64,000 nucleotides of DNA from Collinsella sp. (GCA_019414445.1 DXMA01000015.1:1-64000), one strand, 5' to 3'; counted from the stretch's first letter, positions 1 through 9,063 are shown. Numbers and translations: made by a program. Notes: generated by a model not told the origin, from the sequence alone.

Positions 1-65
1 GGCCAGCCCGTGGGAGGCCAGGGCGCCGCTGACCGGTGGACGGCACCGAGCCGTCATCGAAACTG

Positions 66-100
66 AAAAAGGGGGAGGCCTCGCGGCCTCCCCCTTTTTT
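66..100 (+). terminator. Rho-independent terminator of an upstream gene
   Basis: A perfect 15-bp stem (66-80 paired with 85-99) with a TCGC loop ends in a run of T. It has an A-run on the left as well, so it can work in both directions: for a gene lying left of the window and for the minus-strand gene at 165-632. The first 65 bases are too short to assign to a gene; two forward frames close with stops at 30-32 and 64-66. Confidence 0.85.
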
Positions 101-164
101 GCGTTTACGGGGCGTAAATGACTCAATTACACCAGACGATCTTGTTGTTTTCGGTATTGAGCCT

Positions 165-632
165 TTATTTAAAGAAAATAAATCGTATAACAAGGGCAAC
201 TACTATGGCCGCAATGGTCAAAAGCAGAATTGTCAGCTGATGCTGCTTGCGTCGTTTACTTGACGAAACGAAGATTGACTTTCCCTGTTTTGGCGTTTCG
301 AGATAGCGAGCCGAATGCGTCAAGGTTTGCTTGGGTCGAGGCCCTCTTTGTTGATGGACGGCGGATGCTTTCATCGGCTCATCACTAGCTGCGCTGTTTT
401 TAGATAATGGTGCGTCTTTCAGATATACAGGGTCTCCCGAGGCGACGCCCATATGTTTACGTCCCGTTTGGGCATCCTCGAGCGATTGATATCGGTTTCT
501 CGTCACATAATCGGGCTCTGGGTCATTGATGGGCTCTTGCGAGATGTGGGGGCGATGGAACCGTGGCGGCTGCGTAGAAGTATCTTCGCCCTGCGTCGGC
601 ATAAACATATTGTTCTGGTTTTGGTCGTCCAT
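165..632 (-). CDS. Small tail-anchored membrane protein of unknown function
   Basis: This 155-residue protein is not recognised. The first ~125 residues are polar, rich in Q, P, S, K and R and probably disordered. They are followed by a basic stretch (SSKRRKQHQ) and one hydrophobic segment at about 134-152, ending RFIFFK. That layout predicts a single-pass protein with a cytoplasmic N-terminal region and a membrane anchor at the C-terminus. The start codon begins a Q/N-rich peptide (MDDQNQNN) and lies in AT-richer DNA than its neighbours. The gene is divergent from the Hsp20 gene; the 280-bp space between them holds both promoters. No function can be given; it is probably lineage-specific. 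Confidence 0.6.
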   Translation of the reverse strand: MDDQNQNNMFMPTQGEDTSTQPPRFHRPHISQEPINDPEPDYVTRNRYQSLEDAQTGRKHMGVASGDPVYLKDAPLSKNSAASDEPMKASAVHQQRGPRPKQTLTHSARYLETPKQGKSIFVSSSKRRKQHQLTILLLTIAAIVVALVIRFIFFK

Positions 633-814
633 GATGCCCTTTAGCTCGTTACCAACAACGTGTACGCGCTCATTGTAAGCCCCTTGTTATTTGTAGCTGC
701 GAACATACTTGTTATTTAAGCTCTGGTTCAAAGAACCTTAACCTTACTAAAACCTGAGTCATACACACTTAGATATGCTTATAGTACTGGACTCAAAAAA
801 CTTTATAGTCGATG

Positions 815-843
815 TATATATGGGCACTGGGTGGGCATATATA
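815..843. promoter_or_regulatory. Inverted repeat upstream of hsp20, candidate operator
   Basis: TATATATG at 815-822 and CATATATA at 836-843 form a perfect 8-bp inverted repeat with a 13-base spacer, about 70 bases before the Hsp20 start and in AT-rich DNA. It does not match the CIRCE consensus. Whether it is a repressor site or part of a promoter cannot be told from one copy. Confidence 0.35.
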
Positions 844-909
844 AGAGCGTCAAAAGAAGTCCCAGTCACCTAGAAGATGGCTCGGCAGTCCTTAAAAGGA
901 GTGGTAAAC

Positions 910-1341
910 ATGGCAAGCATGGTTCCTTATCGTTCGGTTTTTGGCGTTCGTCCTTCTGCTAGCTCGCTGTTCGATCTGTTTGATGATATGACCGACCTTG
1001 CAAACAACTCGATTGCCTCCAAGGCGTTCCCCGTTGACGTTGAGGACAAGGGCGATGGCTACGAGGTCAAGGCGTATCTGACCGGTGTCGCCAAGGATGA
1101 CATCGACGTTGAGCTCAATGAGGGTCGCCTGTCCATCAGCGTGAACGTCGAGGAGAGCGCCGAAAACGAGGGTAAGAACTTCCTCCAGAAGGAGTTTAGC
1201 TCGTACAGCGCGACGCGTGGCGTATATCTGAAGGACGCTTCGAGCGAGGGCCTCTCTGCAAAGTATGCTGACGGCATCCTCACCGTTACGGTTCCTAAGA
1301 TCGTCGAGAAGAAGAACGTCACGAAGATCTCCATCGACTAA
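910..1341 (+). CDS. Hsp20/alpha-crystallin family small heat shock protein
   Basis: This 143-residue protein is a holdase chaperone that binds unfolding proteins in the cytoplasm and keeps them soluble. The N-terminal arm (about 1-38) is followed by an alpha-crystallin domain (FPVDVEDKGDGYEVKAYLTG through ADGILTVTVPK) and a short C-terminal tail, the normal length for the family. The motif G-x-L near the domain end is present (DGILTV). I start it at the ATG at 910, which follows AAAAGGAG at the right distance; an in-frame ATG at 877 has no such site. It is a single gene closed by the terminator at 1374-1408. Control may act through the inverted repeat at 815-843. Confidence 0.92.
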   Translation: MASMVPYRSVFGVRPSASSLFDLFDDMTDLANNSIASKAFPVDVEDKGDGYEVKAYLTGVAKDDIDVELNEGRLSISVNVEESAENEGKNFLQKEFSSYSATRGVYLKDASSEGLSAKYADGILTVTVPKIVEKKNVTKISID

Positions 1342-1373
1342 CGATGGCTCTGCTTCAATCGAGAGTATGAGTT

Positions 1374-1408
1374 AAGGGGGCTGGGAAGTGATTCCCAGCC
1401 CCCTTTTG
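1374..1408 (+). terminator. Terminator after hsp20
   Basis: Stem AAGGGGGCTGGGA / TCCCAGCCCCCTT with a six-base loop, followed by TTTTGTT. It also separates hsp20 from the convergent gene ending at 1422. Confidence 0.88.
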
Positions 1409-1421
1409 TTATCTTGAGGGG

Positions 1422-2231
1422 CTATTGAATAGTTGTCGGTTGATACTGACTTGCAGGGCGTATCGAGAGCTTCCGTGGCCCTTGAAGACGGGTGGCAGAA
1501 CTGCCGCGTTCATCATCGAGACTTGCATCAAGCGCGTTGGCATAGCTTTTGACGGTAAGGCTTGGACGATTATTGTCCTGGCTGATATGCATGGCGATGA
1601 GCTGTTCGGTGCGATCGGTAACAAGTTCGCGCGCGGCTTCGGCGGCCTGGTTGTTGGAGAGGTGCCCCTTTGTGGACAGGATGCGCTCCTGAAGAAAGCG
1701 GGGGTACGCTCCTTCGCGCAACATAGTTACATCGTGGTTACTTTCGAGCGCGAGAACTCGACAGTCTTTGAGGATGCCTATGGCCTTGCTCGATAACTCT
1801 CCGGTGTCGGTGGCAAACCCAATGGAATCATCGAGAGCATTAAATCGATAGCCGACAGGATTGATGACATCGTGCGATGTTGAGTAGGTTTGCACGTGGA
1901 TGCCGGCAATGGGGAGCGTGTCGCCGGGGTCAAATTCCTCTACGGGCAGGTGCGCGAGGTTTTCTTTGCATGAAAGGGTGTCCCTGCTGGCAAAGAGGGG
2001 ACCATGCCAGTGCTTGCACCATACATCGAGCCCCTTGATATGGTCACCATGCTCATGGGTGATTACAAGAGAGGCGACGTCGTCTGCCGAGAGGCCAAGC
2101 TCCGCCATGCGTTTAAGTGTCTCGCGGCGGGACAGGCCGTTGTCGATCATGATGAGCCCCTGAGGCCCCTCGACGAGTGCGCAGTTGCCTTTTGAGCCGC
2201 TGCCGAGGATATGAAGGTGCAGGCGAGACAT
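1422..2231 (-). CDS. MBL-fold metallo-hydrolase, WalJ/YycJ-like
   Basis: The 269-residue protein has a metallo-beta-lactamase fold. The metal-binding motif THEHGDH is at residues 58-64, with a further ligand region around FATDTGE and a late LESNHD. The opening HILGSGSKGNCALVEG is typical of the WalJ/YycJ group of exonuclease-like hydrolases thought to act in DNA repair or replication control. I place the start at 2231 (MSRLHLHIL); upstream in-frame codons run into the divergent tilS promoter region. It is read away from tilS, with only 48 bases between the two starts, so they share a promoter region. No walRK genes are nearby, so the walJ symbol is not justified by context. The substrate is unknown. 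Confidence 0.82.
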   Translation of the reverse strand: MSRLHLHILGSGSKGNCALVEGPQGLIMIDNGLSRRETLKRMAELGLSADDVASLVITHEHGDHIKGLDVWCKHWHGPLFASRDTLSCKENLAHLPVEEFDPGDTLPIAGIHVQTYSTSHDVINPVGYRFNALDDSIGFATDTGELSSKAIGILKDCRVLALESNHDVTMLREGAYPRFLQERILSTKGHLSNNQAAEAARELVTDRTEQLIAMHISQDNNRPSLTVKSYANALDASLDDERGSSATRLQGPRKLSIRPASQYQPTTIQ

Positions 2232-2279
2232 AAGATTCCAAAGGATACAATGAGTGCGGACGAATAGAGGAGGAAGCGA

Positions 2280-3821
2280 ATGCCAACGGTATCTCAGCAC
2301 TATGGACATCATGCCGCGCCGAGGACGGATAAGAGCGCCCTGGCAACGCGGCGGGCCGCTGCCCCCGTAGTGCTCATGGTATCAGGCGGTGCGGACTCGA
2401 CGGCGCTGCTCCTTATGGCTTGCACATCAAAGCTGGATATCCAGGACGGGCGCGGCGTCGCTCCCATTGCGCGCGAGCGATTGCACGTGCTGCATGTAAA
2501 CCATCATCTGCGCGGGGAGGCATCCGATGGCGACGAGGCCTTTGTACGTGACCTGTGCGCGCAATACGGCTTGCCGCTGTGTGTTGAGCATGCCTATTTT
2601 GATGACGAATCGGGCAATATCGAGGCTGCGGCTCGCGAGGTGCGCTATGCCGCGGCACGGAGATATGTTCGCGAACTTTGTGCTGAATCGGGCGCACCGC
2701 GGACGGCGGCTCGTATCTGTACCGCGCATACTTCGTCGGACCGCGCGGAAACATTTATGATGAATGCCATTAAAGGGTCGGGTCCCGCGGGTCTATCGAG
2801 CATTCCGCGCCGTCGGAACATTGTGGTTCGCCCCTTGCTCGACCTCACGCACGATGAGCTCGTGAGCTATCTGCAGGTGCACGGTCAGCCATGGCGGGAA
2901 GATGAAAGCAACGAGGACGTTTCGTACCTGCGCAACTATGTACGCCATCGGGTGATGCCGGTGGTGGCACGGCGCAACGCGAGCGTCTGTAAGACGATTG
3001 GCGCCGCTTGCGAAATTCTGGGCGACGAAGACGCCTTTCTTTCCCAGCTTTCGGCACAGGCGTTTCGAAGCTGCCTGCGCAAGGAAGCGGCGGGCGCACT
3101 GGTGCTCGATGCGCGCCGTCTTGCCGCCGCTGAGGTTGTGATTGCACGGCGTATCGTGCGGTTGGCGATTAAGCGCATCGATCCCGACGCGCGACCGGAG
3201 ATGCGGCACGTGGAGCGCGTGCTCGCCTGCGTCGCTGCGGGCTCGGGCTCGGTTACGCTTCCTGCGGGAATTGATGCCCGTGTGGAGTTTGGCATGCTGG
3301 CGTTCAAGGCCCCGGCGGCGCGCGAGGGTTTAGTGGCCGATTGGATCTCCGTTCCCGGTTGTCTGCCGCTGGGGGCGGGGCATATGCTGACAGCGGAGCC
3401 GATGGCTGTGGAGCCGGGGTGCGATATCGTGCACCGTGCCCGCGAGCTTGCTGCTGCCGGAAAGGTTGCGGCCTTGGTGGATGCGGCGGCCCTGGGGTTT
3501 GCCGACCGCGATGGCGAGCGGATGTTAGCCGGCTCGCGCGGGGAGATCCCCACCGAGGCACGATCGGCGCGCCTGTGGGTGGATAGCCCTGTGCCGGGAG
3601 ACGTGATGTGCCCGTTGGGGATGAACGGCCGAAGCAAGAAAGTGTCAGACCTGTTAAACGAGGCGCGCATTCCTGTTTCAGACCGCTCTGGCGTACCCGT
3701 GGTAAGAACGGCTCCGGGAGGTGCCGTGGTGTGGGTTGCGGGCGTTCGGGCCGACGAGCGTTTTAAATGCACGGCCGCAACGCGCGTGGCATATCTGCTC
3801 CGCGTAGTCGATGCGGAATAG
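2280..3821 (+). CDS. tilS: tRNA(Ile)-lysidine synthetase TilS
   Basis: TilS uses ATP and lysine to turn the wobble cytidine of tRNA-Ile(CAU) into lysidine, so that it reads AUA instead of AUG. The PP-loop SGGADS lies at residues 35-40 after VVLMV, followed by HVNHHLRG and the CTAHTSSDRAETF motif, both diagnostic for the family. The C-terminal third (about 430-510, with RSKKVSDLLNEARIP) matches the TilS C-terminal domain. At 513 residues it is longer than many homologues because of an Ala/Arg-rich middle part. It is followed after 147 bases by hpt and ftsH, the tilS-hpt-ftsH order found in many Gram-positive bacteria, which supports the call strongly. Confidence 0.95.
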   Translation: MPTVSQHYGHHAAPRTDKSALATRRAAAPVVLMVSGGADSTALLLMACTSKLDIQDGRGVAPIARERLHVLHVNHHLRGEASDGDEAFVRDLCAQYGLPLCVEHAYFDDESGNIEAAAREVRYAAARRYVRELCAESGAPRTAARICTAHTSSDRAETFMMNAIKGSGPAGLSSIPRRRNIVVRPLLDLTHDELVSYLQVHGQPWREDESNEDVSYLRNYVRHRVMPVVARRNASVCKTIGAACEILGDEDAFLSQLSAQAFRSCLRKEAAGALVLDARRLAAAEVVIARRIVRLAIKRIDPDARPEMRHVERVLACVAAGSGSVTLPAGIDARVEFGMLAFKAPAAREGLVADWISVPGCLPLGAGHMLTAEPMAVEPGCDIVHRARELAAAGKVAALVDAAALGFADRDGERMLAGSRGEIPTEARSARLWVDSPVPGDVMCPLGMNGRSKKVSDLLNEARIPVSDRSGVPVVRTAPGGAVVWVAGVRADERFKCTAATRVAYLLRVVDAE

Positions 3822-3968
3822 CGCCTTGCGCCTACTATTCTGTGCGACGTTGACGGTATTCCCGCGCTGATGGCGCACGGGCTGGTAAATATACCCCGTG
3901 CGCTGCTAGAATGTGTAGTTCGCGTCCATACGGCGGTGTGTGGGCGATAAGCACAAGAAAGGGTTGTC

Positions 3969-4517
3969 ATGGCTTCTCAACATCCGGATATCGAGAAGGT
4001 TCTGTTTACGCAGGAGGATATCGACGGTATCGTCTCTCGCCTAGGCGAACAGATTACTCGCGACTACGCGGGTAAGGATCTGGTGCTGATTGCGGTCCTA
4101 CGCGGCGCCGTGGTCTTTATGGGCGACCTGATGCGCAAGATCGAGCTGCCGACCAACATCGATTTCATGGCTGTTTCGAGCTACGGCGACGGCGTGAAGT
4201 CCTCGGGTATCGTGCGTATCATTAAGGACCTGGATATCGACATCCGCGGTCGCGACGTGCTGATCGTCGAGGACATTCTGGACTCGGGCCTGACGCTCAA
4301 GTATCTGATGAAGAACCTCGAGAGCCGCAAGCCCGCTTCTCTGGAGGTCGCTGCCTTCCTGTGGAAGGACGTTGAGGGCCGCGTCTCGGCCATCACGCCC
4401 AAGTATGTTGGAACCCATTGCCCCGATGCCTTTGTGGTGGGCTACGGCCTCGACTATGCCGAGCGCTATCGCAACCTTCCGTATCTGGGCATTTTGAAAC
4501 CGGAGGTTTATTCGTAA
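3969..4517 (+). CDS. hpt: Hypoxanthine phosphoribosyltransferase
   Basis: This cytoplasmic purine-salvage enzyme joins hypoxanthine or guanine to PRPP, giving IMP or GMP. The 182 residues match the family length. The PRPP-binding loop VEDILDSGLTL is at about 100-110; the usual Thr of the loop is Ser here. The flexible loop AVSSYGDG and the base-pocket region PDAFVVGYGLDYAERYRNLP are intact. The start at 3969 is preceded by AAGAAAGGG. The gene ends one base before the ftsH ATG, so translation of the two is probably coupled. Confidence 0.96.
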   Translation: MASQHPDIEKVLFTQEDIDGIVSRLGEQITRDYAGKDLVLIAVLRGAVVFMGDLMRKIELPTNIDFMAVSSYGDGVKSSGIVRIIKDLDIDIRGRDVLIVEDILDSGLTLKYLMKNLESRKPASLEVAAFLWKDVEGRVSAITPKYVGTHCPDAFVVGYGLDYAERYRNLPYLGILKPEVYS

Positions 4518-4518
4518 G

Positions 4519-6657
4519 ATGCCCGACGACCGTAACGATAACAATTCCCAGACTCCCCGGGAGCCTAAGATCCCGGGGATGCCCGGAGGCAAGAAGCCCA
4601 CGCGTACGGGCTGGCTGTATTTTCTTTTGGCTTGCGCGCTTCTGGGCTATGCCTTCTTTAATATGGGCTCCGGCTTTGCCAGCTCCAGCAATACCGTTAA
4701 GCTCGCGACGAGCGAGATGGTCAGCGCCATCAAGCAGGATCGCGTCGAAGATCTGACCTATACGGTTCAAGACGGAAGCGTGACGGGTTATTACTGGAAG
4801 ACGAAGAAGGACAAGGGCGATACGAGCGAGCTCAAGAGCTTCTCCTCGACCTATGTCGGCTCCGATTCGCTTGCCGAGCTCATGGCGGAGCACCCCGATA
4901 CCAAGTACATCGTCAACACCAACGATCCCGATTTTTGGGGCGACTTGGCGATGAGTGTGCTTCCGACGATCGCCCTTATCGCCATCATGTTCTACTTTAT
5001 GCGCCAGATGATGGGCGCCAACAACAGGAACATGCAGTTTGGCAAGACCAACGCCAAGACCAACGAGGCCACACGCCCCAAGGTCAAGTTTGAAGACGTT
5101 GCCGGCGTGGACGAGGCAGTCGAGGAGCTCGAGGAGATCCGTGACTATTTGAGCGATCCGGATCGCTATCGCAAGCTGGGCGCCAAGATCCCGCGTGGCG
5201 TGTTGCTGGTTGGCCCTCCGGGCACCGGTAAAACGCTGCTGGCCAAGGCCGTTGCCGGCGAGGCGGGCGTGCCGTTCTTTAGCATCTCGGGTTCCGACTT
5301 TGTCGAGATGTTCGTAGGTGTCGGCGCCAGCCGTGTGCGTGACCTCTTTAAGGAGGCCAAGTCCCAGGCCCCGTCGATCATCTTCATCGATGAGATCGAT
5401 GCCGTGGGACGTCAGCGCGGAGCTGGCTTGGGCGGCGGTCACGACGAGCGCGAGCAGACGCTCAACCAGCTGCTGGTCGAGATGGACGGCTTTGAGGAAA
5501 GCGAGTCGGTCATCCTAATCGCTGCGACCAACCGTCCTGACATCTTGGATCCGGCATTGCTGCGTCCCGGCCGTTTTGACCGTCAGGTTACGGTCGACCG
5601 TCCGGATGTGAAGGGCCGCGAGCAGATCTTGCGCGTGCATGCCGAGAACAAGCCGATGGACGAGGACGTTAAGTTTGAGAAGCTCGCCCAGATGACCGTT
5701 GGCTTTACTGGTGCCGATTTGGCGAACCTGCTCAACGAGTCTGCGCTGCTGGCCGCTCGCCGTCATCGTTCTGTGATCTCGATGGACGAGGTCGAGGAAT
5801 CGATGGAGCGCGTGATTGCCGGACCGCAGCGCAAGGGTCGCGTGATGACCGAGGCCGAGCGCACCACGATTGCCTACCACGAGAGCGGTCACGCCCTGGT
5901 GGGCCACATCCTGGAGCATTCCGATCCGGTTCATAAGATTTCGATTGTCAGCCGCGGCCAGGCTCTGGGCTACACGCTGCAGCTTCCGCAGGAGGATCAC
6001 TTCCTCAAGACCAAGAACGAGATGCTCGACGAGCTCGCCGTGTTCTTGGGCGGTCGCGTTGCCGAGGAGCTCATGTGCGACGACATCACGTCGGGCGCGA
6101 GCAACGATCTGGAGCGCGCGACCAAGATGGCGCGCGAGATGGTCACGCGCCTGGGCATGAGCGAGGAACTGGGTACGCAAGTGTTTGGTGAGGCGCAGCA
6201 TCAGGTATTCCTTGGTCGCGATTACGCCGATCACCAGGATTACTCCGAGGAGACGGCGCGCCGCATCGATATCGAGGTTCAGCGCATTATGCGTGAGGCC
6301 CATCGTCGTGCGGTCGAGATCCTGGATGCCCGTCGCGATCAGCTCGACCTGATGGCGAAGGTGCTGCTTGAGCGCGAGACCGTCGAAGGCGACGCCGTGA
6401 ACGCCCTGCTCGGCAATGAGTGGGATGCCTACCTTGAGCGCGAGGGCGATATCCTGGCGGCCAAGGAGGAGCGCAATGCCAAGGCGGCCGGCATGCCGAC
6501 CAAGAAGCGCTTGCCTCGCATGAGCGAGGAGGAGCTGGCGGCTGATGCTGCGGCCTTTGCGCAGGCGGCCATGCAGGAGGATGCCGAAGCCGCATCCGAT
6601 GATGCCGGCGATGACCATGCCGTCAACGCTGACGGCAACACCGACGCCGACAAATAG
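4519..6657 (+). CDS. ftsH: ATP-dependent zinc metalloprotease FtsH
   Basis: FtsH is a membrane-anchored hexameric protease that degrades misfolded membrane proteins and unstable regulators. The order is: short cytoplasmic tail, transmembrane segment at about 31-48, extracytoplasmic FtsH-extracellular domain, second transmembrane segment at about 140-160, AAA+ module with Walker A GPPGTGKT at 232-239, Walker B IIFIDEID, the second-region-of-homology arginines (LLRPGRFDR), then the M41 protease with HESGH at 454-458 and the third zinc-ligand region SGASNDLERAT. The tail after about 650 is acidic and Ala/Asp-rich, ending NADGNTDADK. At 712 residues it is complete. It is cotranscribed with hpt and closed by the terminator at 6669-6705. 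Confidence 0.97.
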   Translation: MPDDRNDNNSQTPREPKIPGMPGGKKPTRTGWLYFLLACALLGYAFFNMGSGFASSSNTVKLATSEMVSAIKQDRVEDLTYTVQDGSVTGYYWKTKKDKGDTSELKSFSSTYVGSDSLAELMAEHPDTKYIVNTNDPDFWGDLAMSVLPTIALIAIMFYFMRQMMGANNRNMQFGKTNAKTNEATRPKVKFEDVAGVDEAVEELEEIRDYLSDPDRYRKLGAKIPRGVLLVGPPGTGKTLLAKAVAGEAGVPFFSISGSDFVEMFVGVGASRVRDLFKEAKSQAPSIIFIDEIDAVGRQRGAGLGGGHDEREQTLNQLLVEMDGFEESESVILIAATNRPDILDPALLRPGRFDRQVTVDRPDVKGREQILRVHAENKPMDEDVKFEKLAQMTVGFTGADLANLLNESALLAARRHRSVISMDEVEESMERVIAGPQRKGRVMTEAERTTIAYHESGHALVGHILEHSDPVHKISIVSRGQALGYTLQLPQEDHFLKTKNEMLDELAVFLGGRVAEELMCDDITSGASNDLERATKMAREMVTRLGMSEELGTQVFGEAQHQVFLGRDYADHQDYSEETARRIDIEVQRIMREAHRRAVEILDARRDQLDLMAKVLLERETVEGDAVNALLGNEWDAYLEREGDILAAKEERNAKAAGMPTKKRLPRMSEEELAADAAAFAQAAMQEDAEAASDDAGDDHAVNADGNTDADK

Positions 6658-6668
6658 TCCTTGTAGCG

Positions 6669-6705
6669 AAAGCCTCCGCGGGGAAACCTGCGGAGGCTTT
6701 TTCTT
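6669..6705 (+). terminator. Terminator after ftsH
   Basis: Stem AAAGCCTCCGC / GCGGAGGCTTT around a GGGGAAACCT loop, followed by TTCTT. Confidence 0.9.
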
Positions 6706-6709
6706 CGTT

Positions 6710-6763
6710 GATTGGGGACAGACTTAAATGAGCGTTTTCACGCATTTAAGTCTGTCCCCAATC
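6710..6763. repeat. Perfect 21-bp inverted repeat carrying a GGGGACAG core
   Basis: GATTGGGGACAGACTTAAATG is followed, after a 12-base loop, by its exact reverse complement. It lies between the ftsH terminator and the aminotransferase start and belongs to the GGGACAG stem-loop set seen elsewhere in the window (see findings). The ATG inside it is in frame with the next gene but is not a likely start. Confidence 0.8.
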
Positions 6764-6826
6764 AACATTGCTGCGGCGCTTTGCCCGACTAAAGCGTACA
6801 ATAGCGCCTATGCGAAAGGGGAACAG

Positions 6827-8011
6827 ATGATCAACGAAACTATGTATGCTCGCGGTGCGGAAAGCTCCATCATCCGTGAGATCTTTAGCTATGGCCTTGA
6901 GCGCAAGGCGCAGATCGGTGCGGAGAACGTATTCGATTTTTCGCTGGGTAACCCGAGCGTTCCGGCACCTGCCGCCGTGGCTGAGTCCATTAAGAAGGCC
7001 TTGGAGCTGCCGAGCGACCAGCTGCATGGATACACGCCTGCGCCGGGTCTGCCGCAATGTCGAGCAGCCGTCGCCGACTCGCTCAACCGTCGCTTTGGCA
7101 CGAGCTATGAGGGCAAGGACGTCTTTATGACGGTGGGTGCCGCGGCTTCGCTCACCTGCACGCTCAATGCCGTTACGAACCCGGGCGATGAGGTTGTTGT
7201 TATCGCCCCGTACTTTCCGGAGTATCGCGTGTGGATTGAGAAGGCCGGCTGCACGTGTGTTGAGGCGCTCGCCGATGAAGATACGTTCCAGCTGAGCGTG
7301 AGTAACGTGCTCAAGGTGATTACCGATAAGACGGCTGCCGTCATCATCGACTCGCCCAACAATCCGACTGGTGCCGTATATACACGCGACACGCTGACGC
7401 GACTGGCCAATGTTCTGCGCGAGGCCAACGCTCAGCGCGATCCCGAGAATCCGATTATGCTCATCTCTGATGAGCCGTATCGCGAGATTGTCTATGGCGC
7501 CGAGGTGCCTTGGGTGCCTTCGATCTACGAGCACACCATCGTGTGCTACTCGTATTCCAAGTCGCTTTCGCTACCGGGCGAGCGCGTCGGGTGGATCCTG
7601 GTTCCCAATACGAATCCTCAGGCAGCTCGTCTAATGCCCGCCGTTGCCGGTGCCGCCCGTACGCTGGGCTTCGTGTGTGCACCGGCGCTCTTCCAGCGCG
7701 TGATCATCGATTGCATCGATGAGCCGAGTGATGTCGAGGCCTATGCTCGCAACCGCACCGCGCTTACCGACGCACTAGCGGAGTACGGCTACACCTATGT
7801 TGAGCCGGATGGTGCATTCTACCTGTGGGTGAAGGCACTGGAGCCCGATGCGAATGCGTTCTGTGAGCGCGCGAAGAAGTATGAGCTGCTTGCGGTGCCC
7901 TCGGACAGCTTTGGCATGCCTGGTTGGTTCCGCCTGGGCTATTGCGTGAGTTACGAAACGATTATCAATTCGCTACCCGCTTGGAAACAGTTGGCGGACG
8001 AGTATCGTTAA
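6827..8011 (+). CDS. Class I/II pyridoxal-phosphate aminotransferase, AspC-like
   Basis: The 394-residue protein is a fold-type I PLP aminotransferase. It shows SLGNPSVPAP near the N-terminus, GYTPAPGLPQCR, the substrate/PLP motif SPNNPTG at 176-182, SDEPYREIVY, and SYSKSLSLPGERVGW with the Schiff-base Lys at 245. It is closest in style to aspartate-type aminotransferases that use 2-oxoglutarate, but the amino-acid substrate cannot be read from the sequence. I start at 6827, preceded by AAAGGGGA; an earlier in-frame ATG at 6728 lies inside the repeat at 6710-6763 and has no ribosome site. The gene appears monocistronic; a hairpin without a T-run follows at 8046-8076. Confidence 0.88.
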   Translation: MINETMYARGAESSIIREIFSYGLERKAQIGAENVFDFSLGNPSVPAPAAVAESIKKALELPSDQLHGYTPAPGLPQCRAAVADSLNRRFGTSYEGKDVFMTVGAAASLTCTLNAVTNPGDEVVVIAPYFPEYRVWIEKAGCTCVEALADEDTFQLSVSNVLKVITDKTAAVIIDSPNNPTGAVYTRDTLTRLANVLREANAQRDPENPIMLISDEPYREIVYGAEVPWVPSIYEHTIVCYSYSKSLSLPGERVGWILVPNTNPQAARLMPAVAGAARTLGFVCAPALFQRVIIDCIDEPSDVEAYARNRTALTDALAEYGYTYVEPDGAFYLWVKALEPDANAFCERAKKYELLAVPSDSFGMPGWFRLGYCVSYETIINSLPAWKQLADEYR

Positions 8012-8045
8012 AAGTAAAGCGCTCTGCTTACAATGTTTTACGTGA

Positions 8046-8076
8046 AACGGGGTTTGGTGTTAAGCCAGACCCCGTT
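8046..8076 (+). terminator. Hairpin between aminotransferase and PHP gene
   Basis: AACGGGGT(TTGG) pairs with (CCAG)ACCCCGTT in a compact stem-loop 35 bases after the stop codon. There is no clear T-run, so it may be a weak terminator or an mRNA 3'-end structure. Confidence 0.5.
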
Positions 8077-8176
8077 GTCTATGCCGTTGTGTGATTGGGA
8101 TGAAGCAGTTTTACGACTGCCGAAAGCTATGCGTACAATGAATATACGCGACGGCCATGCTGGACAAGGAGACCTG

Positions 8177-8998
8177 ATGCCCTACCTGCTTTCCTGTGAT
8201 ATCCATACTCATACGATGTTCTCCGCGCATGCGTACTCAACCATTGAGGAGAACATCTATTGGGCGGCGGAGCGTGGCCTTCAGGTGCTCGGTTCCGCCG
8301 ATCATTTAAGCTCGATGGTTACGCCTTGCCCCAATGACCTGCGCAGTTTCCAGTTCTTTATTAACCAGGATATCTGGCCGCGCATTTGGAGCGGCGTGCT
8401 GGTGCTCCGCGGCGCCGAGGCTGATATCGTTTCGCTGGACGGAAGCTTGTTTGGCGAGGACATTCCCGTTTCGCTCAATATCGCCGGCGATTCGTATAGT
8501 CGTGAGCATTCGCTGTTCGATTTGGTGACGCGTAATTTGGATTATTTGGTGGCAAGCGTGCATAACCCGCAGTTTGCCGAAGGCGCGACGCTCGCCGAGA
8601 CGACCGAGATGTACATCAATGCCCTGGAGCACCCCAAGGTGTTCATGCTGGGGCATGCGGGGCGCTCGGGCGTGCCGTTCGATATCGACGAGGTGCTGTT
8701 GGCGGCCAAGGCCAAGCACAAGATTATCGAGATCAACAACCATAGTCTTGAGCACGGTGCCGACACTGAGCATTGGGCCGTATGCCGCAAAATCGCCGAG
8801 CGCTGCGCCGAGCTGGGCGTTGGCATTGGCGTGTCGACCGATGCCCACATTGGCATGGCCATTGGCAAGCTCGATCACGCGCGCAAGATGCTCGACGAGA
8901 TTCACTTCCCGCTGGATTTGATCGTGACGCGCGATCGCGAGACGCTGCTGCGCGAGATGGCGGCAGCCGGCGTGTGCGACCTGCGCAAGGGGATGTAG
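8177..8998 (+). CDS. PHP-domain phosphatase/hydrolase, YcdX-like
   Basis: The 273-residue protein has the polymerase-and-histidinol-phosphatase metal site: DIHTHT at residues 8-13, ADHLS, an acidic metal ligand in LRGAEADI, ASVHNPQF, LGHAGR and a final STDAHIG. This arrangement matches the YcdX group of trinuclear-metal phosphoesterases. The natural substrate is unknown. The start at 8177 follows AAGGAG at 8166-8171; an upstream in-frame ATG at 8033 would add 48 residues with no PHP features. It converges on the methyltransferase gene, the two stop codons being about 65 bases apart. Confidence 0.83.
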   Translation: MPYLLSCDIHTHTMFSAHAYSTIEENIYWAAERGLQVLGSADHLSSMVTPCPNDLRSFQFFINQDIWPRIWSGVLVLRGAEADIVSLDGSLFGEDIPVSLNIAGDSYSREHSLFDLVTRNLDYLVASVHNPQFAEGATLAETTEMYINALEHPKVFMLGHAGRSGVPFDIDEVLLAAKAKHKIIEINNHSLEHGADTEHWAVCRKIAERCAELGVGIGVSTDAHIGMAIGKLDHARKMLDEIHFPLDLIVTRDRETLLREMAAAGVCDLRKGM

Positions 8999-9063
8999 CG
9001 GAGTTCATAAACCAAGCGAAGGGGGCAGTCCAGACGGGCCGTCCCCTTTCTTGTGCCGGTGGA

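Noticed and set aside
1..65. C-terminal end of a gene left of the window
   Set aside because: Two forward frames are possible and too short to recognise; only its terminator can be supported.
633..909. CIRCE element for hsp20
   Set aside because: No TTAGCACTC-N9-GAGTGCTAA-like sequence is present.
4393..5442. Minus-strand frame opposite ftsH
   Set aside because: It is a shadow of the strongly supported ftsH frame.
6728..6826. N-terminal extension of the aminotransferase
   Set aside because: The upstream ATG lies inside a perfect inverted repeat and has no ribosome site; the family starts near residue 34 of that frame.
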